A DNA stretch of 64,000 bases from NCBI GenBank assembly GCA_947494205.1, contig CANLUH010000021.1, forward strand, positions 1 to 64,000, written 5' to 3'. Positions 9,367 to 19,139 of the stretch are shown here, piece after piece. The stretch comes from an uncultured Flavobacteriaceae bacterium (GTDB lineage: Bacteria; Bacteroidota; Bacteroidia; Flavobacteriales; Flavobacteriaceae). Made by a program: the position numbers and the translations under genes. Each line of letters starts with the position of its first letter. Position 1 is the stretch's first letter. The notes beneath the pieces were generated by a model, which worked only from the letters and a program-made list of their open reading frames with translations, did not search any database and had not been told where the DNA came from.

Positions 9367-9756
9367 TTAATATTCTTCTATACGACAGGTTTTATTTAAC
9401 AATGTATTTGCCCATTGTATGCCTTTGTCTAATTCAGAAAAAACTTCGAAAGGTTTTTTTAAAAATAGTCTTTCAACATCTGTAGAGCTTAATGCCATAT
9501 GATTTGTAGATACAACTCCAAACCCTATCAGGTTTTCTATTTTAGATACAGAGATGTATACGGTAGGATCTACTGAATAGGAATGTACTCTATGTGTAAT
9601 GTATACAAAAGGTAAGTTATTAAATGAAGGTACAATAGTTTCTACCATTTCATTAATTAAATCTTGAGTTAACACAACACCTTCGTTTATTTTAGAGACT
9701 ACAATATTGTTGTAAATCTCTAAAGTACAGAACGATAAATTTACTGTATTAATCAT
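9367..9756 (-). CDS. STAS/SpoIIAA-like protein, paralogue 2 of 3
   Basis: A 129-residue relative of the genes on both sides, sharing PFVYITHRVHSYSVDP, IGFGVVSTN, VERLFLKKPFEVF and GIQWAN. The spacers to its neighbours (210 and 99 bp) suggest each copy may have its own promoter. Of the three, it is closest to the downstream copy in the LFLKKPFE segment. No catalytic motif or signal peptide is seen. Confidence 0.75.
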   Translation of the reverse strand: MINTVNLSFCTLEIYNNIVVSKINEGVVLTQDLINEMVETIVPSFNNLPFVYITHRVHSYSVDPTVYISVSKIENLIGFGVVSTNHMALSSTDVERLFLKKPFEVFSELDKGIQWANTLLNKTCRIEEY

Positions 9757-9855
9757 TTTAGTTTAGTTAAGATTTTAAAAATGCTTACTCATTAAAGATA
9801 ATAAAGCTTTTTTAAATAAACTATTTATTACTATTTTTTGTAGATAGAAATAGAA

Positions 9856-10242
9856 TTATTTGGCATCTTCTATAATACGTTTAGACCAAGCTAGAGCATC
9901 GTCTAGTGATTCAAAAGTATCTATAGGTTTATGAGAGAATATTTTTTCTATTTCAATAGTATTATCATATAAGTTATCTATAACTATAGCAAAGCCTTTA
10001 AGGTTTTTTAACTCAGAATTATACTTGTAAATAATAGGATCTACGGAATAGGAGTGCCTTCTATTGGCTATGTACACAAAAGGTTCCGATTTAAAGTGAT
10101 TTATTGCAACTTCTATAATCTCTGAGCTTTTTTCTAAAGTTAAATCTACACCATCGTCTATAGTACCAACGATAGTATGCTCATAAATCTCTATAGTGCA
10201 AAAAGATAGTCTAGTTTTTTTATACATTTTTAGGGTGTTCAT
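9856..10242 (-). CDS. STAS/SpoIIAA-like protein, paralogue 1 of 3
   Basis: The most diverged member of the tandem triplet, 128 residues. It has EPFVYIANRRHSYSVDPIIY in place of the THRV version, and IFSHKPIDTF in place of LFLKKPFE. It could start at an internal Met (MYKKTR, 5 codons in). It follows clpC on the same strand but a terminator lies between them. Function is unknown. Confidence 0.72.
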   Translation of the reverse strand: MNTLKMYKKTRLSFCTIEIYEHTIVGTIDDGVDLTLEKSSEIIEVAINHFKSEPFVYIANRRHSYSVDPIIYKYNSELKNLKGFAIVIDNLYDNTIEIEKIFSHKPIDTFESLDDALAWSKRIIEDAK

Positions 10243-10257
10243 GTATTATAAATAATT

Positions 10258-10293
10258 CAAAAAGGCTACTTATAAAAATAAGTAACCTTTTTG
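10258..10293 (-). terminator. Intrinsic terminator after clpC
   Basis: Hairpin CAAAAAGGcTACTTATaaaaATAAGTAaCCTTTTTG lies between the clpC stop (10307) and the first STAS-like gene. The near-perfect palindrome with A- and T-tracts fits a terminator for clpC transcripts on the minus strand. Confidence 0.8.
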
Positions 10294-10306
10294 AGTATAG
10301 TAATCA

Positions 10307-12850
10307 TTAGGATTCTGTCGATTTCTCAGCTTTATCTATTTTAATAGTAATTTCATTAGCCTTTTTATCTAAATCCATAGTAATTTTATCTCCTTCTTGT
10401 AGATTGGAATTTATAATTTCTTCAGCAAGAGCGTCTTCTATATACTTTTGGATAGCTCTTTTTAATGGTCTTGCGCCATACTGCTTATCGAAACCTTTAT
10501 CTGCAATATAATCTTTAGCAGCTTTAGTTAATTTAAGTGTATACCCAAGTCCTTTTATACGAACTAGAAGTTTGTCTAATTCTATATCAATTATTTTATG
10601 GATATCTTCTTTTTCAAGAGCATTAAATACAACAACATCGTCTATTCTATTTAAAAATTCTGGAGCAAACGATTTTTTCAATGCATTTTGAATAACTGCG
10701 CGTGCATTTGCATCTTCTTGTGATTTTTGTGAAGCAGTACCAAAACCGATACCTGTACCAAAATCTTTAAGTTTTCTAGCTCCAATATTAGAAGTCATTA
10801 TAATAATGGTGTTTCTAAAATCAATTTTACGGCCAAGACTATCTGTTAAATACCCATCGTCTAATACTTGAAGTAACATATTAAAGACATCTGGATGTGC
10901 TTTTTCAATTTCATCTAAAAGTACAACAGCATATGGTTTGCGTCTTATTTTTTCTGTTAGTTGTCCACCTTCTTCATAGCCTACGTATCCTGGAGGTGCT
11001 CCAACTAAACGTGAAATAGCAAATTTCTCCATATACTCACTCATGTCAATTCGTACTAGTGATTCTTCACTATCAAATAATTCACGAGATAATACTTTGG
11101 CTAATTGTGTTTTACCAACTCCAGTTTGCCCTAAAAATATAAATGAACCAATTGGTTTATTAGGATCTTTAAGTCCTGCACGGTTACGTTGTATGGCTTT
11201 TACAACTTTAGCTACGGCCTCATCTTGCCCAATAACTTTACCTTTAATTAATTCAGGTAATTCGGCTAATTTATTACTTTCCGTTTGCGCAATTCTATTT
11301 ACAGGTACTCCAGTCATCATAGACACAACATCTGCAACGTTATCCTCAGTAACTGTTTCTTTGTGTAGTTTGGTGTCTTCCTCCCATTTTTCTTGAGCAA
11401 TAGCAAGTTCTTTTTCTAAACGTTTTTCGTCATCTCTTAGTCTTGCAGCTTCCTCATATTTCTGTTTTTTAACAACAGAATTTTTAGTAGCCTTAACGTC
11501 TTCTAACTTCTTCTCTAATTCAATAATTTGTTTAGGAACATCGATATTAGTAATATGTACGCGAGAACCAGCTTCATCTAAAGCATCAATAGCTTTGTCT
11601 GGAAGAAAACGCTCTGTCATATAACGATTCGTTAATTTAACACAGGCTTCTATTGCTTCGTCTGTATACTCAACATTATGGTGATCTTCGTATTTGCTTT
11701 TTATGTTATTTAGTATTTCTATTGTTTCTTCAACTGTAGTTGGTTCAACAATTACTTTTTGAAAACGACGTTCTAATGCGCCATCTTTTTCTATGTATTG
11801 TCTGTATTCATCTAGAGTTGTTGCTCCTATACATTGTATCTCACCACGTGCTAGAGCTGGTTTAAACATATTTGAGGCGTCTAAACTTCCTGTTGCTCCA
11901 CCAGCACCAACTATAGTGTGGATTTCATCTATAAATAGAATAACATCATCATTTTTTTCAAGCTCGTTCATTACGGCTTTCATACGTTCTTCAAACTGTC
12001 CTCTGTACTTAGTTCCAGCTACTAAACTTGCTAAATCTAAAGTAACTACACGTTTATTAAATAGAATACGTGATACTTTTCGTTTTACAATTCTATTAGC
12101 TAAGCCTTCTGCTATTGCAGATTTTCCAACTCCTGGTTCTCCTATTAATAAAGGGTTATTCTTTTTACGTCTACTTAAAATTTGAGAGACACGTTCTATT
12201 TCTTTTTCACGCCCAACAACTGGATCTAGTTTTCCTTCTTCAGCCATTGCTGTTAGATCTCTACCAAAGTTATCTAAAACAGGTGTTTTAGATTTCTTAT
12301 TGCCTTTACTTGCAGGAGTGTTAAAAATATCTTTAGATTCATTACCTTCAGAAGTAGAATCATCATCTTGAAATTCTGCTTTAGGTTCTGTATAATTATC
12401 GTCGTTTGTGATCATAAACTTAAATTGTTCTTTTACATTATCATAGTCTACTTTTAGCCTATTTAATAGCTTAGTCGTAGGATCATTTTCGTTTCTTAAA
12501 ATACACAATAATAAATGTGCTGTGTTTATAGACGTACTTTGAAACAACTTCGCTTCTAAGAATGTTGTTTTTAAAGCACGTTCTGCTTGTCTTGTTAAAT
12601 GTAAATTCTTTTTTTCGTTAGAGGTTATCGCTATATTAGGATTTGCGGGGCTTAATATTTCTACTTTTCGTCTTAAATGATTTAAATCTATATCTAAGGC
12701 ATTTAAAATGTTAATAGCTTTGCCGTTTCCATCTCTTAATAAGCCAAGCATTAAATGCTCAGTGCCAATAAAGTCATGGCCTAAGCGTAATGCTTCCTCT
12801 TTACTATATGCAATTACATCTTTAACTCTTGGGGAAAAATTATCATCCAT
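10307..12850 (-). CDS. clpC: ATP-dependent Clp protease ATP-binding subunit ClpC
   Basis: AAA+ unfoldase that feeds ClpP. The 847 residues contain the duplicated Clp N-domain (about 1-145), a first ATPase with GEPGVGKSAIAEGL near residue 218, a UVR-like coiled segment (KYEEAARLRDDEKRLEKEL), and a second ATPase with GQTGVGKTQLAKVL. A ClpP-docking loop of the IGF type is present as GTGIGFG near residue 700. The UVR segment distinguishes ClpC from ClpB. It is divergent from gyrA over a 261-bp gap. Confidence 0.96.
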   Translation of the reverse strand: MDDNFSPRVKDVIAYSKEEALRLGHDFIGTEHLMLGLLRDGNGKAINILNALDIDLNHLRRKVEILSPANPNIAITSNEKKNLHLTRQAERALKTTFLEAKLFQSTSINTAHLLLCILRNENDPTTKLLNRLKVDYDNVKEQFKFMITNDDNYTEPKAEFQDDDSTSEGNESKDIFNTPASKGNKKSKTPVLDNFGRDLTAMAEEGKLDPVVGREKEIERVSQILSRRKKNNPLLIGEPGVGKSAIAEGLANRIVKRKVSRILFNKRVVTLDLASLVAGTKYRGQFEERMKAVMNELEKNDDVILFIDEIHTIVGAGGATGSLDASNMFKPALARGEIQCIGATTLDEYRQYIEKDGALERRFQKVIVEPTTVEETIEILNNIKSKYEDHHNVEYTDEAIEACVKLTNRYMTERFLPDKAIDALDEAGSRVHITNIDVPKQIIELEKKLEDVKATKNSVVKKQKYEEAARLRDDEKRLEKELAIAQEKWEEDTKLHKETVTEDNVADVVSMMTGVPVNRIAQTESNKLAELPELIKGKVIGQDEAVAKVVKAIQRNRAGLKDPNKPIGSFIFLGQTGVGKTQLAKVLSRELFDSEESLVRIDMSEYMEKFAISRLVGAPPGYVGYEEGGQLTEKIRRKPYAVVLLDEIEKAHPDVFNMLLQVLDDGYLTDSLGRKIDFRNTIIIMTSNIGARKLKDFGTGIGFGTASQKSQEDANARAVIQNALKKSFAPEFLNRIDDVVVFNALEKEDIHKIIDIELDKLLVRIKGLGYTLKLTKAAKDYIADKGFDKQYGARPLKRAIQKYIEDALAEEIINSNLQEGDKITMDLDKKANEITIKIDKAEKSTES

Positions 12851-13111
12851 ATATTTATCTCGTTTCAGGATTAAAATTACTAAATCATATTACCAAACGC
12901 AAAAACTATTCCTTAAATAATATGAATTCAGCTAAGAGACAAAAAAAACTTTATAAATGAAAATAATTAACAAGATAACTTATTAACGAAAAACGGTTTC
13001 AAAATTGTTAATAAATACTGTTAAAAAATACTGTTAAAACGTTACTATAACTGATGAAATAATTATATTAGCACGTTTTGAAATACTGATAAAAACTTAA
13101 TTATATTATAT
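12851..13111. promoter_or_regulatory. Divergent clpC/gyrA intergenic region with a 14-bp direct repeat
   Basis: A 261-bp gap between divergent starts must hold both promoters. A direct repeat AATACTGTTAAAA occurs twice back to back at about 13014-13039, upstream of gyrA. No perfect TAnnTTTG box was found, only the near match ACGTTTTG before gyrA. I see nothing else in it. Confidence 0.4.
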
Positions 13112-15640
13112 ATGGCAGAAGGAGAAAAACTTATCCCAATTAATATTGAAGATGAAATGAAATCGGCTTACATTGATTATTCAATGTCAGTCATTGTGTC
13201 ACGTGCATTACCAGATGTACGAGATGGTTTAAAACCAGTTCATAGACGTGTACTATATGGTATGCATGAATTAGGTGTTAGAGCAAGTAGTGCACATAAA
13301 AAATCTGCAAGAATAGTTGGTGAGGTTTTAGGAAAGTATCACCCACATGGTGATACATCGGTTTACGATGCAATGGTTCGTATGGCTCAAGAGTGGAGTT
13401 TGCGTTACATGTTAGTAGATGGACAAGGAAACTTTGGTTCTATAGATGGCGATAGTCCTGCAGCAATGCGTTATACAGAAGCACGTATGCGTAAAATATC
13501 GGAAGATATGTTGGCGGATATTGACAAAGAGACAGTAGATCATAAATTAAATTTTGATGATACTTTAGAAGAGCCAACAGTATTACCTACAAGAATTCCA
13601 GGTCTTTTAGTTAATGGAGCATCTGGTATTGCAGTAGGTATGGCAACAAATATGCCTCCACATAACTTAACAGAAGTTGTAAATGGTACTATTGCTTACA
13701 TCGATAATACAGATATTGAAATCGATGAGTTAATGCAACATATTAAAGCACCAGATTTTCCAACAGGAGGAACCATTTATGGTTACGATGGTGTTAAGGA
13801 AGCATTCCACACAGGACGAGGGAGAATCGTTATGAGAGGAAAAGCTAATATAGAGGAAGTTAATGGTCGTGAGTGTATTATAGTTGACGAAGTGCCTTAT
13901 CAAGTTAATAAGGCAGATATGATTAAAAAGACTGCCGATTTAATTAATGATAAAAAATTAGATGGTATCTCTACTATTAGAGATGAATCTGATAGAAACG
14001 GTATGCGTATCGTTTATATTTTAAAGCGTGATGCAATACCTAATATTGTATTAAATAAATTATACAAATACACTGCTTTACAATCCTCTTTTAGTGTTAA
14101 TAATATAGCACTTGTAAAAGGTAAGCCTCAATTATTAAACTTAAAAGAATTAATACACTATTTTGTTGAGCATAGACATGAGGTGGTTGTAAGACGTACG
14201 CAATACGAATTACGTAAAGCTGAGGAAAGAGCTCATATTTTAGAAGGTTTAATTATAGCTTCAGATAATATTGATGAAGTTATTAAAATTATTAGAGCAT
14301 CGTCTAATGCAGATGAAGCACGAACTAATTTAATAGAGCGTTTCAAATTATCAGAAATACAAGCAAAGGCTATTGTCGAGATGCGTCTACGTCAATTAAC
14401 AGGACTAGAACAAGACAAGTTGCGTGCAGAGTATGAAGAGATAATGAAAACAATTATCGACTTAAAAGATATTCTTGATAAGAAAGAACGTCGTATGACA
14501 ATTATTAAGGACGAGCTTAATGTTGTAAAGGATAAGTATGGAGATGAGCGTCGTTCTATAATAGAATATGCAGGAGGAGATTTAAGTATAGAAGATATGA
14601 TTCCTGATGAAAAAGTAGTGATTACTATTTCTCATGCAGGTTATATTAAACGTACATCGCTTACAGAATATAAAACACAGCATAGAGGAGGCGTAGGACA
14701 AAAAGCGTCTACTACTAGAAACGAAGACTTCTTAGAGCATTTATTTGTTGGAACAAACCACCAATACATGCTATTCTTTACACAAAAAGGAAAATGTTTC
14801 TGGATGCGTGTATACGAAATACCAGAAGGAAGTAAGACCTCTAAAGGTAGAGCAATTCAAAATCTAATTAATATTGAGCAAGATGACAAAGTAATGGCTT
14901 TTATCTGTACTCAAGATTTAAAAGATGAGGATTACATAAATAGTCATTACGTAATTATGGCCACTAAAAATGGTCAAGTTAAGAAAACATCTTTAGAGCA
15001 ATACTCTAGACCTAGAACTAATGGTATTAATGCTATTACTATTAAGGAGGATGATGTATTATTAGAAGCTAAGCTAACTACAGGTGAAAGCCAAGTCATG
15101 TTGGCATTAAAATCTGGTAAAGCTATACGTTTTGAAGAAGCTAAAACAAGACCTATGGGACGTGGAGCTTCTGGAGTACGTGGTATACGATTACAACACG
15201 ATCAAGATGAAGTAATAGGTATGATTGCTGTAGATGATATGGAAAGTAACGTATTAGTTGTATCTGAAAATGGTTATGGAAAACGTTCTAGTTTAGAAGA
15301 TTATAGAATTACTAACCGTGGAGGTAAAGGTGTTAAAACAATTTCTATTACAGAAAAAACTGGTAACTTAGTGTCCATTAAAAACGTAACAGATGATGAT
15401 GATTTAATGATTATTAATAAGTCTGGTGTAGCCATTAGATTAGCCGTAGCAGATTTAAGAGTTATGGGTAGAGCGACACAAGGTGTTAAATTAATAAACC
15501 TTAAAGGGAAAGATTCTATTGCTGCTGTAGCGAAAGTGATGCATGAAGAGGAAGAAGAAATAGATGAAACTCTTGAAGGTGCTGAAAACACTAGTGGTGA
15601 AGACAATGGCACGACTCTTGATTCTAACGAAGAAGAATAA
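13112..15640 (+). CDS. gyrA: DNA gyrase subunit A
   Basis: Breakage-reunion subunit of gyrase. The catalytic tyrosine is Tyr121 in [10 protein letters not shown]. The quinolone region reads [12 protein letters not shown] with Thr82, where E. coli has Ser83; Thr is, as I recall, wild type in flavobacteria. The C-terminal beta-pinwheel carries the GyrA-box-like [11 protein letters not shown] near residue 530. The 842-residue length is normal, with an acidic tail ([16 protein letters not shown]). It is followed after 55 bp by a TPR gene on the same strand, so co-transcription is likely. Confidence 0.98.
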   Translation: MAEGEKLIPINIEDEMKSAYIDYSMSVIVSRALPDVRDGLKPVHRRVLYGMHELGVRASSAHKKSARIVGEVLGKYHPHGDTSVYDAMVRMAQEWSLRYMLVDGQGNFGSIDGDSPAAMRYTEARMRKISEDMLADIDKETVDHKLNFDDTLEEPTVLPTRIPGLLVNGASGIAVGMATNMPPHNLTEVVNGTIAYIDNTDIEIDELMQHIKAPDFPTGGTIYGYDGVKEAFHTGRGRIVMRGKANIEEVNGRECIIVDEVPYQVNKADMIKKTADLINDKKLDGISTIRDESDRNGMRIVYILKRDAIPNIVLNKLYKYTALQSSFSVNNIALVKGKPQLLNLKELIHYFVEHRHEVVVRRTQYELRKAEERAHILEGLIIASDNIDEVIKIIRASSNADEARTNLIERFKLSEIQAKAIVEMRLRQLTGLEQDKLRAEYEEIMKTIIDLKDILDKKERRMTIIKDELNVVKDKYGDERRSIIEYAGGDLSIEDMIPDEKVVITISHAGYIKRTSLTEYKTQHRGGVGQKASTTRNEDFLEHLFVGTNHQYMLFFTQKGKCFWMRVYEIPEGSKTSKGRAIQNLINIEQDDKVMAFICTQDLKDEDYINSHYVIMATKNGQVKKTSLEQYSRPRTNGINAITIKEDDVLLEAKLTTGESQVMLALKSGKAIRFEEAKTRPMGRGASGVRGIRLQHDQDEVIGMIAVDDMESNVLVVSENGYGKRSSLEDYRITNRGGKGVKTISITEKTGNLVSIKNVTDDDDLMIINKSGVAIRLAVADLRVMGRATQGVKLINLKGKDSIAAVAKVMHEEEEEIDETLEGAENTSGEDNGTTLDSNEEE

Positions 15641-15695
15641 ATAAATATTAAATAAACGTAATTTCTTTATAGAGAAAGACAAAAACTAAAAACTA

Positions 15696-16937
15696 ATGAA
15701 AAAACAATTAATTCTCTCTTTAGCATTATTTGTAACACTATTTTCTTTTGCACAAAAGAAAGAAGTGAAAATGCTAGAAAAAGCTGTTAAGAACAATAAT
15801 TTTGCAGAAGCTAAAGCTATGGCAACGCAACTAGAATCTTTAGAAGGTTCTATGGATAATAAAATAAAAGCAAAGTATTACCTTAATAAAGGGAAAGCTT
15901 ATTTTGCAAATGGAGCAGGAACTAGTGAAGATGTTATGGTAGCTGTAGAAAGTTTAGGAAAAGTACCAGCTGGATCTTACGCAAGTGAGATAGCGCAGTT
16001 AAAGCAATCAATGGAAAACGGCTTATTAACGAAAGCTAACGATTTGTATAAGACTAATAAATTTAAAGAAGCTTCTTCTGCATTTTTAAACTTATATAAT
16101 GTAGTTCCAGATGATCAAGTATATTTATACTATGCAGCAGTAAGTGCTATTAGTGCTCAAGATTTTGATACTGCATTAGCACATTATTTAAAACTTAAAG
16201 AGATTGGGTATACTGGTGTTGAAACACAATATTATGCTGTAAGTAAAGAAACTGGAGCAGAGGAAGTATTTGACAAAGCCACTAGGGATTTATATGTAAA
16301 CAAGATTAAAACACATATTAATCCAGGGGAGAGAGAAACAGAATCTAAAGTAGGTGAGATTACTAAAAATATAGCTTTAATATATATTAGCCAAGGTAAA
16401 AATGATGAAGCTTTAGCAGCTATAAAAGAAGCTAGAGAAGCAAATCCTAAAGATACAGCGCTTATTATTACAGAGGCGAATACTCAATTCAAATTAGGTA
16501 ATAAAGAAGAATATGCAGCTTTAATTAAGCAAGCTATTAGTAATGATCCAAACAACAAGGATTTATTATTTAACTTAGGAGTATTATCAGCAGATGCTGG
16601 AGACGTTAAGGAGGCTAGAACTTATTATGAGAGAGCTATAGAGATAGATCCTAATTATGTAAATGCTTTAACAAACTTATCTGCATTAATACTAGGTGGT
16701 GAAGCTGCAATTATAGAAGAAATGAATGGTTTAGGAAGCTCTGCTAAAGACGATAGACGTTATGATGAATTAAAAGCACAACGTACACAAATATATAAGG
16801 ATGCAGTACCTTATTTAGTGAAAGTTTTAAGCATTACTGAAAACAATACAGATGTAGCTAGAACATTAATGAATATTTATAATGCTATTGATGAAACTTC
16901 TAAAGCTAAAGCTTTAAAAGATGAGTACGGATTATAA
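15696..16937 (+). CDS. Secreted tetratricopeptide-repeat protein
   Basis: Exported TPR protein of 413 residues with signal peptide MKKQLILSLALFVTLFSFAQ. TPR-like helix pairs are visible at about 30-180 and again at 215-330, including AEAREANPKDTALII-like and YYERAIEIDPNYVNALTNL segments. No catalytic domain is seen. It lies directly after gyrA and is probably read from it. A periplasmic scaffold role is inferred only from the fold. Confidence 0.88.
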   Translation: MKKQLILSLALFVTLFSFAQKKEVKMLEKAVKNNNFAEAKAMATQLESLEGSMDNKIKAKYYLNKGKAYFANGAGTSEDVMVAVESLGKVPAGSYASEIAQLKQSMENGLLTKANDLYKTNKFKEASSAFLNLYNVVPDDQVYLYYAAVSAISAQDFDTALAHYLKLKEIGYTGVETQYYAVSKETGAEEVFDKATRDLYVNKIKTHINPGERETESKVGEITKNIALIYISQGKNDEALAAIKEAREANPKDTALIITEANTQFKLGNKEEYAALIKQAISNDPNNKDLLFNLGVLSADAGDVKEARTYYERAIEIDPNYVNALTNLSALILGGEAAIIEEMNGLGSSAKDDRRYDELKAQRTQIYKDAVPYLVKVLSITENNTDVARTLMNIYNAIDETSKAKALKDEYGL

Positions 16938-16957
16938 TATTTAATCTTAAAAGCATA

Positions 16958-16990
16958 AAAAAACCACTAATTAATTTTAGTGGTTTTTTT
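16958..16990. terminator. Bidirectional intrinsic terminator
   Basis: AAAAAAACCACTAA-ttaatt-TTAGTGGTTTTTTTT between the convergent TPR and NlpC/P60 genes. It has a long A-run on one side and a T-run on the other. Confidence 0.88.
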
Positions 16991-16992
16991 TA

Positions 16993-17742
16993 TTATATAA
17001 TTTTTTTGATGACTCTTAATTTATGAGTGTGTGTCCGTTTGTCTACATTATAAATGCCAGAGTGGTCTAATCGGTCTATTCTAACCTTACCATGTGCATG
17101 AACAATATAATTATCTTTCATAATAATACCTACATGTACAATATGGCCTTCGCTATTGTCAAAAAAAGCTAAGTCTCCAGGTTCGCTTTCCTCAATAAAA
17201 CTTAAAGCTTCTCCTTGTGTTGCTTGTTGCGATGCATCACGAAGTAATTTGTAGCCATTAAGTTTATAAACCATCTGTGTAAAACCAGAACAATCTATAC
17301 CAAAAGGTGTTTTTCCTCCCCATAAATATGGAGCATTAAGATATAGAAATGTTGTGTCTATTATATTCTCCTTTGGTAGTTTTACATCAGAAAAAGTACC
17401 ATCAAAACTATGGTTTAATAAATTTAATCCATTTAGAGTAGAGCCTAAAGTTATAGGAAGTAACTGTTGGTTTTCTCCTTGTACAAATTCAACTAAATCT
17501 GTAGAAAGTTTAAGCGGTTCTTTAATCAATACATCATAAACCTCCTTAGTAATTTCAATATATTGCTTATGGTCTATCCACCCTTCATATTTATCGAATG
17601 CTAAACGAATCTTATGCCATGATTTTCGTAGCTCTAAAACTTTAAAAACATCACCATATAATACTTGTGAAACCATTTCACTAGTATCGGCTGCTTCTAA
17701 TCTTAAAGGAACAATGCTTAAATTACAGATTCCGTATTGCAT
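16993..17742 (-). CDS. NlpC/P60 (C40) cell-wall peptidase with SH3-like domain
   Basis: Probable gamma-D-glutamyl-diamino acid endopeptidase acting on peptidoglycan peptides. An N-terminal SH3b-like region (residues 1-60, KSWHKIRLAFDKYEGWID) precedes the C40 domain. The catalytic Cys is in FGIDCSGFTQMV and the His in EGHIVHVGIIM, followed by the polar third residue in NYIVHAHG. No signal peptide is visible, which is common for this Bacteroidota type. The length of 249 is usual. It is convergent with the TPR gene. Confidence 0.9.
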   Translation of the reverse strand: MQYGICNLSIVPLRLEAADTSEMVSQVLYGDVFKVLELRKSWHKIRLAFDKYEGWIDHKQYIEITKEVYDVLIKEPLKLSTDLVEFVQGENQQLLPITLGSTLNGLNLLNHSFDGTFSDVKLPKENIIDTTFLYLNAPYLWGGKTPFGIDCSGFTQMVYKLNGYKLLRDASQQATQGEALSFIEESEPGDLAFFDNSEGHIVHVGIIMKDNYIVHAHGKVRIDRLDHSGIYNVDKRTHTHKLRVIKKII

Positions 17743-17798
17743 TAGTTAAATTACTATTCTTAAATGTATTATTCTTTTAATTTGTTATTGCAAAAGTA

Positions 17799-18977
17799 TT
17801 AGTTGCGCTCTAAAACAAGGGCAGAGGCACCACCACCACCATTACAGATAGCTGCAGCACCAATTTTTGCATCATTTTGTTCTAATACATTAAGCAATGT
17901 AATTAAAATTCTTACACCAGAACAACCTAGAGGGTGCCCTAAAGATACTGCTCCTCCATTAACGTTAACGTTACTATCATTTAAACCTAATAATTTCATG
18001 TTAGCTAAACCAACAACAGAAAAAGCTTCGTTAAATTCAAAGAAATCTACATCTTTAATATCTATCCCTGCTTTATCTAAAGCTTTTGGTAATGCTTTTG
18101 CAGGAGCTGTAGTAAACCATTTTGGCTCATGTGCAGCATCTGCATAACTCTTTATAGTGGCTAAAGGTTTTAAACCTAACTCATCTGCTTTATCTTTACT
18201 CATTAAAACCATTGCTCCAGCACCATCATTTATAGTAGATGCATTAGCTGCAGTAACAGTTCCTTCTTTTGTAAATGCAGGACGTAAAGCTGGAATTTTC
18301 TCCATTTTTACATTTGTATATTCTTCATCTTTACTAACAACAACTGGTTCTCCACGACGCTGTGGTACTTCTACTGGTACAACCTCATTATTAAATTTTC
18401 CAGCGTCCCATGCAGCTGCCGATCTGTTGTAAGATTGTATAGCAAAAGCATCTTGATCTTCTCTTGAGAAATCATACTCTACAGCACATGCATCTGCACA
18501 AACACCCATGGCATTTTGGTCGTACACATCTACTAAACCATCTTTTTGCATACCATCAATCATACTTGCTGGCCCAAATTTAGTAGCACTTCTTGCATGG
18601 AAATAATGAGGAATTAAACTCATATTTTCCATTCCTCCAGCAACTATAATATCTGCATCTCCTAATGCAATAGCTTGTGCTGCTTGCATTACTGTTTTCA
18701 TCCCCGAAGCACATACTTTGTTTACTGTAGTACAAGGTACTGTATCTGGAATACCTGCAAAAATAGCAGCCTGTCTTGCCGGAGCTTGACCAGTTCCTGC
18801 TTGTACAACATTACCCATTAGGACTTCTTGTACTAATTCAGGTTTTAAATTTATTTTATCTAAAGCTCCTTTTATTGCTATGGCTCCTAATTTTGGAGCT
18901 GGAATTGTCGATAAAGCACCTAAAAAACTACCTATTGGAGTTCTTGCTGCCGAGACGATAACTACTTCTTTATTCAT
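17799..18977 (-). CDS. Acetyl-CoA C-acetyltransferase (thiolase)
   Basis: Condenses or cleaves acetoacetyl-CoA. The acylated Cys is in NKVCASGMKTVM, the second active site is GGAVSLGHPLGCSG, and the C-terminal CNGGGGASALVLE is intact. I chose the ATG at 18977 (MNKEVVIVSAARTPIG), which starts like other thiolases and gives 392 residues. An upstream in-frame ATG at 19016 would add 13 unconserved residues. It is a monocistronic-looking gene in a biosynthetic or ketone-body/butanoate role that context does not resolve. Confidence 0.94.
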   Translation of the reverse strand: MNKEVVIVSAARTPIGSFLGALSTIPAPKLGAIAIKGALDKINLKPELVQEVLMGNVVQAGTGQAPARQAAIFAGIPDTVPCTTVNKVCASGMKTVMQAAQAIALGDADIIVAGGMENMSLIPHYFHARSATKFGPASMIDGMQKDGLVDVYDQNAMGVCADACAVEYDFSREDQDAFAIQSYNRSAAAWDAGKFNNEVVPVEVPQRRGEPVVVSKDEEYTNVKMEKIPALRPAFTKEGTVTAANASTINDGAGAMVLMSKDKADELGLKPLATIKSYADAAHEPKWFTTAPAKALPKALDKAGIDIKDVDFFEFNEAFSVVGLANMKLLGLNDSNVNVNGGAVSLGHPLGCSGVRILITLLNVLEQNDAKIGAAAICNGGGGASALVLERN

Positions 18978-19139
18978 TTTTAGAGTATTATTTAATAGTA
19001 GCGCGAAATTAATCAATTTTTAATAAAAATTAGAACCTTGAAGCTATAATAACAAGTTAGGCAATGAATATTTATTACATTTGAAATACTTATATTAAGC
19101 ATTCAATAAAAATAATATATCTAAGGATAGTTAAACATA

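Noticed and set aside
13112-15640. GyrA Thr82 as a quinolone-resistance change
   Set aside because: Thr at this place is, as I recall, wild type in flavobacteria, so resistance cannot be inferred.
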